DNA of 64,000 nucleotides from Candidatus Accumulibacter proximus (lineage in GTDB: Bacteria > Pseudomonadota > Gammaproteobacteria > Burkholderiales > Rhodocyclaceae), in NCBI GenBank assembly GCA_016709675.1, contig JADJMH010000005.1, positions 248,001 through 312,000 on the forward strand, read 5' to 3'. Below the pieces are notes generated by a model, which was not told the DNA's origin, searched no databases, and worked only from the letters and a program-made list of their open reading frames with translations. The translations under genes and the position numbers were made by a program. Shown here one piece after another: positions 8,609 through 17,481 of the stretch (positions are counted from its first letter, which is position 1; every line of letters starts with the position of its first letter).

Positions 8609-10753
8609 TCAGCCCCTGCGCCAGGCGTGGAAACGCTCGACCCAGGCCAGCAACTGCTGCGGCGCGTGCGCTTTCTTCCAGACGCCGGCAACGTACTTGT
8701 TGGCCTCGGCGAGGGTCGGATAGATGTGAATGGTGCCGAGAATCTTGTTCAGCCCGATCCCCTGCTTCATCGCCAGGACATACTCGGCGATCAGGTCGCC
8801 GGCGTGTTCGCCGACGATGGTCACACCGAGGATGCGATCCTTGCCCGGGACGGTCAGTACCTTGATGAAGCCGTGCGCCTCGCCATCGGCGATCGCCCGG
8901 TCGAGATCGTCGAGGTGATAGACCGAGACTTCGCAGGGAATGCCTTTCTCCCTGGCTTCCTGTTCGTTCAGGCCAACGCGTGCCACTTCCGGCTCGACGA
9001 AGGTCGACCAGGGAATCACCGAGTAATCCGCCTTGAACTTCTTGAACGGCGCGAAGAGCGCGTTGACTGCCGCATACCAGGCCTGGTGGGCCGCCGTGTG
9101 GGTGAACTGGAAGGGACCTGCGACGTCGCCGGCGGCGTAGATGTTCGGATACCGGGTCTGCAGAAACTCGTTGGTTTCGACCGTCCGTCCGGTCGGAATG
9201 CCGAGTTCCTCCAGGCCGTAGCCCGTCAGGTTGGCGGCGCGACCGACGGCGACCAGCACGGCGTCGAAGGGGATGCGCAAGTCGCCGCCGGCGTGTTCGA
9301 CGACCAGGATCCTTTCTCCGTCTTCGATCAGGAACTGCTTGGCGCGGTGATTGAGCAGGACCGAGATCCCTTCGGCGGCGAAACGGCGTGCGACCAGTTC
9401 GGATACTTCCGGATCTTCCCGGATCATCAGGCGCGGACCCATTTCCACCTGCGTGACCTGCGAGCCGAGGCGGGCAAAGGCCTGGGTCATTTCCGATCCG
9501 ATCGGCCCGCCACCGAGGACGACCAGCCGGCGGGGCAACTCACGCAGGTTCCACAGCGTATCGGAGGTCAGATAGCCGACCGCCTGGATGCCCGGGATCG
9601 GCGGCACAAAGGGACGCGCCCCGGTCGCGATCACGATGCTGCGCGTGCTCAGCCGCTGCGTCGCGCCATCGTGGCCGGTGATCTCGACCTCCCATGGCGA
9701 AACGATCTTCGCCGTACCCTCGAGCACCTCGACGCCCAGTTCCGTGTAGCGTGCCACCGAGTCGTGCGGTTCGACCGTCCGGATGACGCTCTGCACCCGT
9801 TCCATGACGGTCGCGAAATCGAACTCGGCGCGTGCCGAGGCAATGCCGAATTCCTTCGCACGCGCCATGTGCGACAGCAGCTTGGCCGAGCGGATCAGCG
9901 CCTTCGAGGGGACGCAGCCCGTGTTCAGGCAGTCGCCGCCCATGCGATGCTTTTCGACCAGGGTCACTTTGGCCTTGACGGCAGCGGCAATATAGGAAGT
10001 GACCAGGCCGGCGCTGCCGGCGCCGATGACGATCAGGTTGCGGTCGAAGCGCCGCGGCCGCTTCCAGGCCGAGAAAACCTTGTTCGTGCGACCGATGTCG
10101 ACGATCTTGCGCGCCAGCAGCGGGAAGATCCCGAGCAGAACAAACGAACCCAGGATGCCGGGGGAAAGGATGCCAGACAGCGAGTCGATCTTCGCCAGCT
10201 GTGTTCCAGCATTGACATACACCACCGTGCCCGCCAGCATGCCCAGCTGGCTGACCCAGTAGAAGGTGCGGGCCTTCATGCCGGTCAGTCCGGAGAGCAG
10301 GTTGACGAGAAAGAAGGGAAAGACCGGCACCAGGCGCAGAGTGAACAGATAGAAGGCGCCCTCCCGCTTCACCCCTTCGTCGATCGCCTGGAGGCGCTGG
10401 CCGAAGCGCTGCTGGACCCAGTCACGGAGCAGGAAGCGCGAGATCAGGAAAGCCAGCGTCGCGCCGATCGACGACGCGAAGGAGACGATCACCACGCCCC
10501 ACAGCAGGCCGAAGACGGCACCGCCGGCCAGGGTCAGCAAGGCGGCGCCGGGTAGCGACAGCGCCGCCATGACGACGTATGCGGAAAAATAGACGGCAAT
10601 GCTGAGGCCGGGATTGTCGGTCCGGAAGGCCTCGATGGCCTGCTGCTGCGCCTTGAGTGTCTGCAGGTTGAGGTACTGGCCCAGGTCGAGCCAGAAGTAC
10701 AAGCCGACGACTGAGGCCAGGGCCAGGAGCAGCAACCATTTTCGCGTTTGCAT
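8609..10753 (-). CDS. TVP38/DedA-like membrane domain fused to pyridine nucleotide-disulfide oxidoreductase
   Basis: 714 residues from ATG 10753. Residues 1-225 form a TVP38/TMEM64 (SNARE-associated, VTT) domain with about six hydrophobic spans and the family's SLPGAAL and RLVPVFPFFLVNLLSGLTGM segments. From about 240 onward is a complete class I flavoprotein reductase: FAD motif GAGSAGLVTSY, redox CxxxxC in GGDCLNTGCVPSK, NAD(P) motif GGGPIGSEMTQAFARLG, second FAD motif YAAGDVAGPFQFTH, and a C-terminal dimerisation domain. The soluble half resembles mercuric/dihydrolipoyl-type reductases but lacks an N-terminal metal-binding domain and a C-terminal Cys pair, so calling it MerA would be wrong. 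A membrane-tethered thiol or quinone reductase is a reasonable guess. Confidence 0.8.
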   Translation of the reverse strand: MQTRKWLLLLALASVVGLYFWLDLGQYLNLQTLKAQQQAIEAFRTDNPGLSIAVYFSAYVVMAALSLPGAALLTLAGGAVFGLLWGVVIVSFASSIGATLAFLISRFLLRDWVQQRFGQRLQAIDEGVKREGAFYLFTLRLVPVFPFFLVNLLSGLTGMKARTFYWVSQLGMLAGTVVYVNAGTQLAKIDSLSGILSPGILGSFVLLGIFPLLARKIVDIGRTNKVFSAWKRPRRFDRNLIVIGAGSAGLVTSYIAAAVKAKVTLVEKHRMGGDCLNTGCVPSKALIRSAKLLSHMARAKEFGIASARAEFDFATVMERVQSVIRTVEPHDSVARYTELGVEVLEGTAKIVSPWEVEITGHDGATQRLSTRSIVIATGARPFVPPIPGIQAVGYLTSDTLWNLRELPRRLVVLGGGPIGSEMTQAFARLGSQVTQVEMGPRLMIREDPEVSELVARRFAAEGISVLLNHRAKQFLIEDGERILVVEHAGGDLRIPFDAVLVAVGRAANLTGYGLEELGIPTGRTVETNEFLQTRYPNIYAAGDVAGPFQFTHTAAHQAWYAAVNALFAPFKKFKADYSVIPWSTFVEPEVARVGLNEQEAREKGIPCEVSVYHLDDLDRAIADGEAHGFIKVLTVPGKDRILGVTIVGEHAGDLIAEYVLAMKQGIGLNKILGTIHIYPTLAEANKYVAGVWKKAHAPQQLLAWVERFHAWRRG

Positions 10754-11107
10754 GGGGAATTCCTCGTGGACGGGGAAGCAGCTCGGGCGCCGACTCGCAC
10801 CCTTTGACCATTGGTCGTTGGCAGTGGCCTGAATCTTACAATGGCGACGGTCAAGGGTGCTTGCTCGACAGACCTCGCCCTTTTCGTGCCTTGTCGCCGG
10901 GCAGCGAGTATCCTGCGTCTTGCGGGTGATCGTTGGCCCGGGACTGATGGCGATTCGGCAGCTGCGGCGCATGGGACGCGCGTGCCGGCCCTCCGGCAGC
11001 CCTTTCGTGCCGGTCAGCACTTCGCCAGCATCCCTGGTTGAGCGGCTCCGCGCAGCCTGCTTCGGCAGGCGAGGGCCGCACCGACTCATCGACCCGACGG
11101 GAGGACC
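10754..11107. other. 354-base intergenic region between divergent genes
   Basis: This gap separates the TVP38-flavoprotein gene (leftward) from the YhaO-like gene (rightward) and must hold both promoters. Short open frames on both strands show no family features. I see no RNA gene, no strong hairpin with a T-run and no confident -35/-10 pair. A GGGAGGACC ribosome-binding site precedes the ATG at 11108. Confidence 0.5.
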
Positions 11108-12373
11108 ATGCGCTTCATCCACTGTGCCGACATTCATCTCGACAGCCCGCTGCGTGGCCTCGAACTCTACGACGGCGCTCCCGCCCAGGAGATGCGCCAG
11201 GCCACGCGCCGTGCCTTCGCCAACGTCGTCGACCTCGCCATCGACCGCGCGGCCGATTTCGTTCTGATCGCTGGCGACATCTTCGACGGCGACTGGCCGG
11301 ACTTCAACACCGGTCTGTATTTTGCGTCGGAGTTGCGCCGCCTTGCCGAGCCGGACATCCGCGTCTTCCTGGGCTATGGCAATCATGACGCGGTCAGCAA
11401 GTTGACCCGATCGGTACCGTTGCCCAAAAACGTCTTCAGCTTTCCGTCGAATCGACCAGCCACTGAAGTCATCGAGTCCCTGGGTGTGGCGATCCACGGG
11501 CAAAGCTTTGCCACCGAGGCCGTGAGCACCGACCTGTCTGCCGCCTATCCCGCACCGCGCGCGGGTCTGCTGAACATCGGCGTTCTGCACACCGCCCTGT
11601 CGGGCCGCGAAGGACACCAGCCCTACGCGCCGACAACGGCCGATCGATTGACCGACAAGGGTTACGACTACTGGGCGCTGGGCCATGTCCACAGCCGGGA
11701 AATCGTCCGTCAATCGCCCTGGATCGTATTCCCCGGTAACACGCAGGGGCGCCATGCGCGCGAGACCGGGGCCAAGGGCTGCATGGTCGTCGATGCCGAG
11801 CCCGGCGTCGGCATCCGCTCGGTTGAGTTCGTTCCGACCGATGTGGCCCGCTGGCATCAGCTCGGCATCGACATCGCCGCGCTGGCGTCCGAGGATGATC
11901 TGCACGCTGCCGTACAGGCCGAGGTGCGTGCGGCGCAAGTCGCCGCCGGTGACCGGCTGCTTGCCCTGCGTCTGACCCTGACCGGACGCGGGCCGCTGCA
12001 TCACGCCATCGTGTCGAATCGGGAAGCGATCCGGGCGCAGCTTGCGGCGTCGATTGGCGAAGCCTCGGCCGGCATGGCCTGGCTCGAAAAAGTCCGGATC
12101 AAGGTCACGGCGCCGCTCGATCTCCCGCGGCTGGCCGAGCGTGACGATCCGATCGGCCTGCTGATCCGCTCAATCGAATCGCTGCAGGTGGATCCGGGCA
12201 GATTGCAGTCGCTGGCCGAGTCGGTGCTGTCCGATCTCGGGCAAAAGCTCCCGGTCGAATTGCGCGGGGCAGAAGGCGCCTGGGCCCTGGATTCGTCCGA
12301 AGCCCTTGCCGACGCGCTGGCCAACGCCAGGGAACGCCTGCTGGCAACGATCGCTGCCGAGGACACGCCATGA
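11108..12373 (+). CDS. YhaO/SbcD-like metallophosphoesterase (DNA repair exonuclease)
   Basis: 421 residues. The N-terminal calcineurin-like phosphoesterase domain shows the ordered metal-binding motifs CADIHLDSP (residue 6 onward), AGDIFDGD (about 57), GYGNHD (about 92) and ALGHVHSRE (about 190), giving an intact two-metal site. The C-terminal 180 residues are the capping/ATPase-binding region. Homologues act with an SMC-like ATPase as an SbcCD/Mre11-Rad50-type nuclease. The next gene overlaps by 4 bases (ATGA) and encodes that ATPase, so the two are co-translated. A GGAGGACC ribosome-binding site precedes the ATG. Confidence 0.85.
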   Translation: MRFIHCADIHLDSPLRGLELYDGAPAQEMRQATRRAFANVVDLAIDRAADFVLIAGDIFDGDWPDFNTGLYFASELRRLAEPDIRVFLGYGNHDAVSKLTRSVPLPKNVFSFPSNRPATEVIESLGVAIHGQSFATEAVSTDLSAAYPAPRAGLLNIGVLHTALSGREGHQPYAPTTADRLTDKGYDYWALGHVHSREIVRQSPWIVFPGNTQGRHARETGAKGCMVVDAEPGVGIRSVEFVPTDVARWHQLGIDIAALASEDDLHAAVQAEVRAAQVAAGDRLLALRLTLTGRGPLHHAIVSNREAIRAQLAASIGEASAGMAWLEKVRIKVTAPLDLPRLAERDDPIGLLIRSIESLQVDPGRLQSLAESVLSDLGQKLPVELRGAEGAWALDSSEALADALANARERLLATIAAEDTP

Positions 12374-15300
12374 AGATCGAGCAGGTCGATCTCAAGGCCT
12401 ACGGCCATTTCACCAACCAGCGCCTGCTTCTGGGCGGCGCCAGCAATCTGCACATCGTCTGCGGGCCGAACGAGGCCGGCAAGACGACGCTCTGGCGAGC
12501 CATCAACGGGGCGCTGTTCGGCATCCCGGAGCGGACGCAGGACGGTTTCCGGCACGAGGCCAGGAGGCTGCGCGTCGGTCTCGCCTTGATCGCTCGTTCC
12601 GGCGAGCGCCTGGCGGTGATGCGGCGCAAGGGGCGAGTCAATACCCTGCTCAGATACGATCCGACGACCGGCGACGAGTCACCCGACACGGTGCCGGAAG
12701 ACCGTCTGCGCGACTGGCTCGGCGGGCTCAGTCAGGGGCTTTTCCTGGCGATGTTCAGCCTCGACCACGACGCCCTGGTGCGCGGCGGTGAAGCGCTGGC
12801 GCACGGCCGGGGCGATGCCGGCGAGAGCCTCTTCGAAGCCGGCGCCGGTCTGACTTCGATCCGCGCGCTGCGTGCCAGGCTCGATCGCGAGGCGGAAGCC
12901 CTGTTCAAACCACGAGCATCGACCTCGGCGATCTACCGCGCGCTGGCGGACTACGACGAAACCCGGCGCCAGGCGAAGGACGCCGCGGTGCGGCCGGCGG
13001 AATGGATCACGACCAAATCGGCGATGGCCGCGGCGAGCAAGGACTACGAGGCTGCCCGGGTCGAACAGGCGCGTCTCCAGAAGGAAGCACGCCGGCTGGA
13101 GCGCCTGGCAGCCATTCTCCCGGATGTGGCGGCGCGCGAACTGGCGCAGCAACAGCTCGCGGAACTGACCGGCGTGCCGCTGCTGCCGCCGTCGGCGCCC
13201 AGCGAGCGGGTGGCGGCGGTGACGAAAAGGAGCGAAGCGCTGGTTGCCGAGCGCACGGCCACGCAGCGCTTGCAGCAGCACCAGGCCGAGCTGGCGGCGA
13301 TCCAGATCAACGACGGCGTCCTCGCCGATGCCGCAGCCATCGAAGCGATCCACCACGCCACCACTGCCTACCGCGAGGCGGGCATCGAATCCGCCAGGGC
13401 CGCTCTGGCGATCGAAGCGGCACAGAGTGACTTTGATTTCGTCCTCAGACAAATCGCCGGCGACGAAAAGCCAGCCGATCCGCTGCAATGGATCCCGGAT
13501 CCGACCCGGACGGCGAAGATCCGCGCCCTGATCACTGCTGGCGCGACGCTCAAGGCCACTTACCAGGCGAATCTGGCAACCCGGCGCGACAAGAAGATCG
13601 AGATCGATCAGCTCGACGCGGCAATCCTCAGCCTGGGGCAGGCAGATGGCGCCGAGGATTTGGCTGCCTTCCTGGATTCGATTGCCGATTATGGCGATCC
13701 GGAAGCGCGCGCGCAGCAGCTCGAAGACGAAGCGCTGGCGTTGGCTGCGAAACTGGACAGCGAAGCGCGCGACCTGAAGATGCCCTCGGCTGAAGCCATG
13801 GCCCGGACGAACATCCCGCTCGACGCCGAACTCCAGCTCTTCAAGTCAGAGGACGAAGAGCTGCGCCGCCGGGCGCGTTCGATCCGTGAGGCGATCGAGA
13901 AGATCGAGAACGATCTCGCTGCCTTGCAGGGCGACATTAGGGGGCTGGAAGTCCGCGGCGAGGTGCCGACCCGGGCCGCCGTCGTCGGCGCGCGCGCTAC
14001 GCGCAACGCGCTCTGGCTGGGCATTCGCCGCCACTTCATGCCGATCCCCGGCGAAGTCGTGCCGGCCGACCGGCCGCCGGCGGCGGAACGCTACGAGCAG
14101 GCGGTCAACGGCGCCGATGAAGCAGCCGACGGCTTGTTCGCCGATGCCGAGCGAGCCACCCGTTACGCCGAGTTTCGCGTGCGCGAATCGCAGATGCAGA
14201 ACGGTCTCGGCCTGGAAAGGGAACGCGAAGCGTCGGTGGCCAGGGCAAGGGAAGATCTCGATCGGCGCTGGGCCGCATTGCTCTCGGCGCACCGCCTGCC
14301 GCCTGTGAAAGTCAGCGAAGCCGCGCCCTGGGCCGCCAGGCGCGAGGCCTTCCTGCAGAAGTTCGATGCCAGTCAGGCGAAGCGGCTGGAGGCGCAGCAG
14401 TGCCGCAAGCTTGCCCAGGACATCCGTACCCGGCTCGGCGAGATCTATGGCCTGATGAAACTCCCTGCCCCCGCACCGGGTGAGGGCTTCTCCGAAACCC
14501 TGGCGCGGGCTCGCGGCGTCGCCAGGCGACACGCCGAGCAGGCCACCCAGCGACAGCTGAAAGCCAGCAACCGGGAGAACGCGGACGCTGCGATGAAACA
14601 TGCCGACGCCGCCGTATCGGCGAGTGGCGCGCAACTGGCGCAGTGGCAGGAACAGTGGGCGGCAGCCATGAGCGCCATCCATCTCGCCGGCGACGCGAGC
14701 GAAGCCGAGGCGACCGCCCGGCTGCAACAGTTGTCGGATCTCACCCGGGCCCACAGCCTGCTGGATCGATCGAGGAGCGAGCAGCGCAGCGCGGCGATCC
14801 GGATCGGCGACTACGAATCCCGTCTCGCCAGGACTTGGCAGCGTGTCCGCGGCGAGACGCTGCCGGCGGATGGCCGCACGCCTGATGTCCTGGCGGGCGA
14901 GCTCTATCGCGAACTGACCTTGACGCGCTCGCGGCAGGAGAAAAGGAACACCCTGACCCAGCAGGTCGTCGATGATCAGCAGGCCGTCGACGAGGCTCGC
15001 CTGGCCGCCGGGGAAGCGGCCAGGGTCATCGACCGGCTCTTGCTGCAGGCCGGTTGCCTGACGATCGAAAGTCTCGAACTGGTCGAAGAACAGAGCGCGC
15101 AACGTGCCGCGCTGGCGATCCAGATTCGGGAAAGCGAGGCCCGACTCGTCAAGTCAGCCGGGTTGCCCCTGGCGGAGGCGCTCAGGCAGGCTGATGGCCA
15201 GGATCCCGATGCCGTCGCCGAAGCCCTGGATCAGAACTCGCGGGAAGGCGAGCAGAACGCCGCCGATGTGCAGCAGCGACATGCGGCCTATCTCGAGGCC

Positions 15301-15879
15301 AGGCAGGCGTTCGAGAAAATGGATGGTTCTGGCGCTGCCGCCGAAGCGCAGCAAAAGACAGCCCAGCACGCGGCACGGATCGCGGAACTCGGTGCCGACT
15401 ACGCGGCGTCCCGTTTGGCGTCGGCGATCCTCACGCAGGTCATCGGTGACTACCAGAAGCGTAACCAGGGACCGCTCATCGAGCAGGCTTCGAGGCGCTT
15501 CGCTGCCATCACCGCCGGCCGCTACACCGGTGTCGTGGTGGACTACGACGAAGACAGGCAGATCCTCAAGGCCACGCGCGCCGACGGCGAACGCCTGGGA
15601 ATGGAGCAGTTGAGCACCGGCCGCCGCGACCAGCTCTTTCTCGCCTTGCGGCTGGCGGCGATCGAAGGGCATCTCGACAACGGTGAGCCCTTGCCGGTGA
15701 TCATCGACGACATTCTGATCCAGTTCGACGATGCCGCCGCAGCCGCGACCTTCCAGGTGCTGGCCGACCTGTCGCAGCGGACCCAGGTGCTGTTCCTGAC
15801 GCACCACGAACACCTGCTCGATGTTGCCGAGGCGTCGATTGGTGCCGGCGCTTTCCAGGCGCACCATCTGTCAACGTGA
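12370..15879 (+). CDS. YhaN-like SMC/Rad50-type ATPase
   Basis: 1169 residues. Walker A GPNEAGKTT is near residue 34; the C-terminal ABC half carries the signature LSTGRRDQLFLALRLAAIEG (about 1078) and Walker B PVIIDDILIQFDD (about 1113). Between them lie about 900 residues rich in Glu, Arg, Ala and Gln that read as long coiled coils with a central interruption. This is the DUF2813/YhaN arrangement, somewhat larger than SbcC. It should form a complex with the upstream YhaO-like nuclease and move or open DNA ends for processing. Both genes sit just before the toxin-antitoxin and integron region and may be resident chromosome. Confidence 0.85.
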   Translation: MKIEQVDLKAYGHFTNQRLLLGGASNLHIVCGPNEAGKTTLWRAINGALFGIPERTQDGFRHEARRLRVGLALIARSGERLAVMRRKGRVNTLLRYDPTTGDESPDTVPEDRLRDWLGGLSQGLFLAMFSLDHDALVRGGEALAHGRGDAGESLFEAGAGLTSIRALRARLDREAEALFKPRASTSAIYRALADYDETRRQAKDAAVRPAEWITTKSAMAAASKDYEAARVEQARLQKEARRLERLAAILPDVAARELAQQQLAELTGVPLLPPSAPSERVAAVTKRSEALVAERTATQRLQQHQAELAAIQINDGVLADAAAIEAIHHATTAYREAGIESARAALAIEAAQSDFDFVLRQIAGDEKPADPLQWIPDPTRTAKIRALITAGATLKATYQANLATRRDKKIEIDQLDAAILSLGQADGAEDLAAFLDSIADYGDPEARAQQLEDEALALAAKLDSEARDLKMPSAEAMARTNIPLDAELQLFKSEDEELRRRARSIREAIEKIENDLAALQGDIRGLEVRGEVPTRAAVVGARATRNALWLGIRRHFMPIPGEVVPADRPPAAERYEQAVNGADEAADGLFADAERATRYAEFRVRESQMQNGLGLEREREASVARAREDLDRRWAALLSAHRLPPVKVSEAAPWAARREAFLQKFDASQAKRLEAQQCRKLAQDIRTRLGEIYGLMKLPAPAPGEGFSETLARARGVARRHAEQATQRQLKASNRENADAAMKHADAAVSASGAQLAQWQEQWAAAMSAIHLAGDASEAEATARLQQLSDLTRAHSLLDRSRSEQRSAAIRIGDYESRLARTWQRVRGETLPADGRTPDVLAGELYRELTLTRSRQEKRNTLTQQVVDDQQAVDEARLAAGEAARVIDRLLLQAGCLTIESLELVEEQSAQRAALAIQIRESEARLVKSAGLPLAEALRQADGQDPDAVAEALDQNSREGEQNAADVQQRHAAYLEARQAFEKMDGSGAAAEAQQKTAQHAARIAELGADYAASRLASAILTQVIGDYQKRNQGPLIEQASRRFAAITAGRYTGVVVDYDEDRQILKATRADGERLGMEQLSTGRRDQLFLALRLAAIEGHLDNGEPLPVIIDDILIQFDDAAAAATFQVLADLSQRTQVLFLTHHEHLLDVAEASIGAGAFQAHHLST

Positions 15880-16090
15880 TTGGCACGGCCGCGACTCACG
15901 AATCTCCCCGCGCCCGCTTGCGGGAGAGAGTTCAGGAGTGAGGGGAACGGTCATGGCTTTCATCATACGGGGTGTCCGACAAGGCCACGACCGTGGGTGG
16001 GAGACCAGAAACCAATACGAACTACTGGTGGCTCATCACTGAACGTTGGATCTATTGACAACACGGTGACGTGTTGGCACAGTCTCCATC
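15880..16090. other. intergenic region with short inverted repeats
   Basis: No gene seen. It contains the sort of CCGCGCCCGCTTGCGGG hairpin that is frequent downstream of genes in GC-rich genomes, plus a purine-rich stretch. It separates the YhaN-like gene from the toxin-antitoxin pair and could terminate transcription of the former. Confidence 0.35.
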
Positions 16091-16387
16091 ATGAAAGTCG
16101 TCCGGCTTATCTCTACGCGTATTCCGTACTCCGAATCGGCCTTTGCGGAACTCGTTTTGTGGCGGCTTCCTAAACCCGTTGAGGGGTCGGCTCATGGTTT
16201 CAGGTATCGGCTTGCGTATGTCGTTCGTGGCGAGTGTGTCTTGCGCTACGACAACGAAGTTGGAAAAGGCGACCATCGACATTTCGGTCAGAGCGAGAGC
16301 GACCACACCTTGACGACCTCCGACCAACTGATTGCCGACTTCCAGCGCGATATTGAGAGGTGGAATTATGAAAACAGTGACACTTGA
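16091..16387 (+). CDS. TumE-like (DUF6516) toxin
   Basis: 98 residues. The pattern YSESAFAELVLWRLPKPVEGSAHGFRYRLAYVVRGECVLRYDNEVGKGDHRH is the DUF6516/TumE layout: an N-terminal strand, then the conserved H-x-x-x-Y-R-L-A-Y and R-Y-D-N-E-x-G-K-G-D-H-R-H blocks. TumE proteins are reported as toxins paired with a downstream HTH antitoxin, and the next gene fits, overlapping by 20 bases. The molecular target is not visible from sequence. No operator-like palindrome is obvious upstream. Confidence 0.65.
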   Translation: MKVVRLISTRIPYSESAFAELVLWRLPKPVEGSAHGFRYRLAYVVRGECVLRYDNEVGKGDHRHFGQSESDHTLTTSDQLIADFQRDIERWNYENSDT

Positions 16388-16715
16388 CGTCCGTTCGCCG
16401 TCCGATGCGATGGCGGACTTCTCCCGGGCATGGAAGACCGATAAACCCCAACGGTCCGCGCGTATCAGCTTCGCCACGCCAGAACTGCTCTGGAAGGTAC
16501 TCACCGAAAAGCGATGGGAACTGTTGAAGGCCTTGCGTGGGGCGGGCCCCGTTTCAATCCGTGAAGCCGCCCGCCGCGTCGGTCGAGATGTGAAGGCCGT
16601 TCACCGTGATGTGACCGCATTGCTCAACGCTGGCGTGCTCGACCGTACTGAGGACGGCCGCATTGTCTTTCCATTTGAGGCCGTGAAGGTCGAGTTCTTG
16701 TTGCGAGCTGCATAG
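16368..16715 (+). CDS. HTH DNA-binding antitoxin (TumA-like)
   Basis: 115 residues from ATG 16368, preceded by a GAGAGG ribosome-binding site; the frame opens earlier but inside the toxin gene. The central winged helix-turn-helix (VSIREAARRVGRDVKAVHRDVTALLNAGVLDR) is the HVO_A0114/MarR-like type, followed by a strand (GRIVFPFEAVKVEF). Its overlap with the DUF6516 gene and the matching size suggest the antitoxin and autoregulator of this pair. Confidence 0.65.
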   Translation: MKTVTLDVRSPSDAMADFSRAWKTDKPQRSARISFATPELLWKVLTEKRWELLKALRGAGPVSIREAARRVGRDVKAVHRDVTALLNAGVLDRTEDGRIVFPFEAVKVEFLLRAA

Positions 16716-16849
16716 AGCAAGATCGGGGTCATCAGGGTCAAAGGGGCCTGGGCAAAGTGGTCACAGGGGCCACCCATTAGCCGGCCTAAGTCAAGCGCGC
16801 GAACACGATTCTCGCTTGCTTTCACTACGACAGGGTTTGCTCGTGGCCG

Positions 16850-17070
16850 GGTGTTCCCAGGGACGGCGCACAACCGGCCACGACTATCGGCGCAGCGCGG
16901 TTTGACCCACACCTGGCGGGGCGTGCTGTGATACGACTGGCCGGGGCGGGCCAGCCCGCGTTCGCTGGTTGCCCCAAGCAACTGCCAACCGGCGGCACGG
17001 TAACAGGTACCGGCAGGGTGACACGGATCGACGAAGGTTTCCAGCAGCAGGAAGAAACGGGGCTACAGGA
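16850..17070 (-). pseudogene. DUF4338 (DruA-like) protein fragment
   Basis: Reading the minus strand from about 17067 gives FFLLLETFVDPCHPAG, then TCYRAAGWQLLGATSERG, then a basic segment ending QVWVKPRCADSRGRL. This is the conserved LLETFVD-(R/C)-x-x-G-T-C-Y-R-A-A-N-W core of DUF4338, the domain of Druantia protein DruA and of some transposon-associated proteins. Only about 70 residues remain, with no start and no upstream or downstream parts, so it is a relic. Flanking bases 16716-16849 and 17071-17179 hold nothing else I can name. Confidence 0.6.
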
Positions 17071-17179
17071 CCAGATGTCACTTGATTTGTGACCCCTTTC
17101 TTCTTCTTTTGTTACGAGAAAAATGCGACTCTGACCCCAATTTCCTCTGCAGACTGAGCCGACTGAGCTCAGGACTTGT

Positions 17180-17196
17180 GGGCTACAATGTAGCCC
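17180..17196. promoter_or_regulatory. perfect palindrome upstream of relB-like gene (operator)
   Basis: GGGCTACA-A-TGTAGCCC is a perfect 8-bp inverted repeat around one base, 21 bases upstream of the antitoxin ATG. A promoter -10 probably overlaps it (TACAATGT). RelB/DinJ antitoxins autorepress through such palindromes, so this is the likely operator. The assignment rests on symmetry and position. Confidence 0.65.
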
Positions 17197-17217
17197 GTCA
17201 ACTTCGAGGAACAAGCC

Positions 17218-17481
17218 ATGCCAACGAATGCTGTTGTGCGTGCCCGTATCGACGAGCACATCAAGGACGAGGCGACCGCCGTACTGGCAGCGATGGGATT
17301 GACCGTGTCCGACGCCTTTCGGCTCCTCTTGACCCGTGTTGCCCACGACAAAGCACTGCCGTTCGAACCACTGGTGCCGAACGCCGTCACCATCGAGGCG
17401 ATGAAGGAGGCGCGCCGTGGTGGGTTGAAGTCGTTCGCCACCGTCGAGGATCTGATGGCCGACCTGAATGCGGTCGATTGA
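17218..17481 (+). CDS. RelB/DinJ family antitoxin
   Basis: 87 residues. The N-terminal ribbon-helix-helix (AVVRARIDEHIKDEATAVLAAMGLTVSDAFRLLLTRVAHDKALPFEP) is the typical RelB/DinJ DNA-binding and dimerisation domain; the C-terminal part (VEDLMADLNAV) would wrap the toxin. It overlaps the toxin gene by 14 bases. An AGGAACAAGCC ribosome-binding site and the palindrome at 17180-17196 lie just upstream. Confidence 0.85.
   Translation: MPTNAVVRARIDEHIKDEATAVLAAMGLTVSDAFRLLLTRVAHDKALPFEPLVPNAVTIEAMKEARRGGLKSFATVEDLMADLNAVD

Noticed and set aside
8609..10753. Mercuric reductase (merA)
   Set aside because: The CxxxxC reductase core is shared by the whole family. There is no metal-binding domain, no C-terminal Cys pair and no other mer gene.
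10857..11267. Open frames in the gap before the YhaO-like gene
   Set aside because: No ribosome-binding site and no recognisable protein; one of them runs out of frame into the YhaO-like gene.
8609..12004. Extension of the TVP38-flavoprotein upstream to 12004
   Set aside because: The extra N-terminus is antisense to the YhaO-like gene and has no domain. ATG 10753 gives the normal TVP38 start.
16716..17217. Longer minus-strand frames around the DUF4338 fragment as a full gene
   Set aside because: Only about 70 residues in one frame fit the family. The rest of each frame is unrelated filler that extends into the relB promoter or the TumA-like gene.
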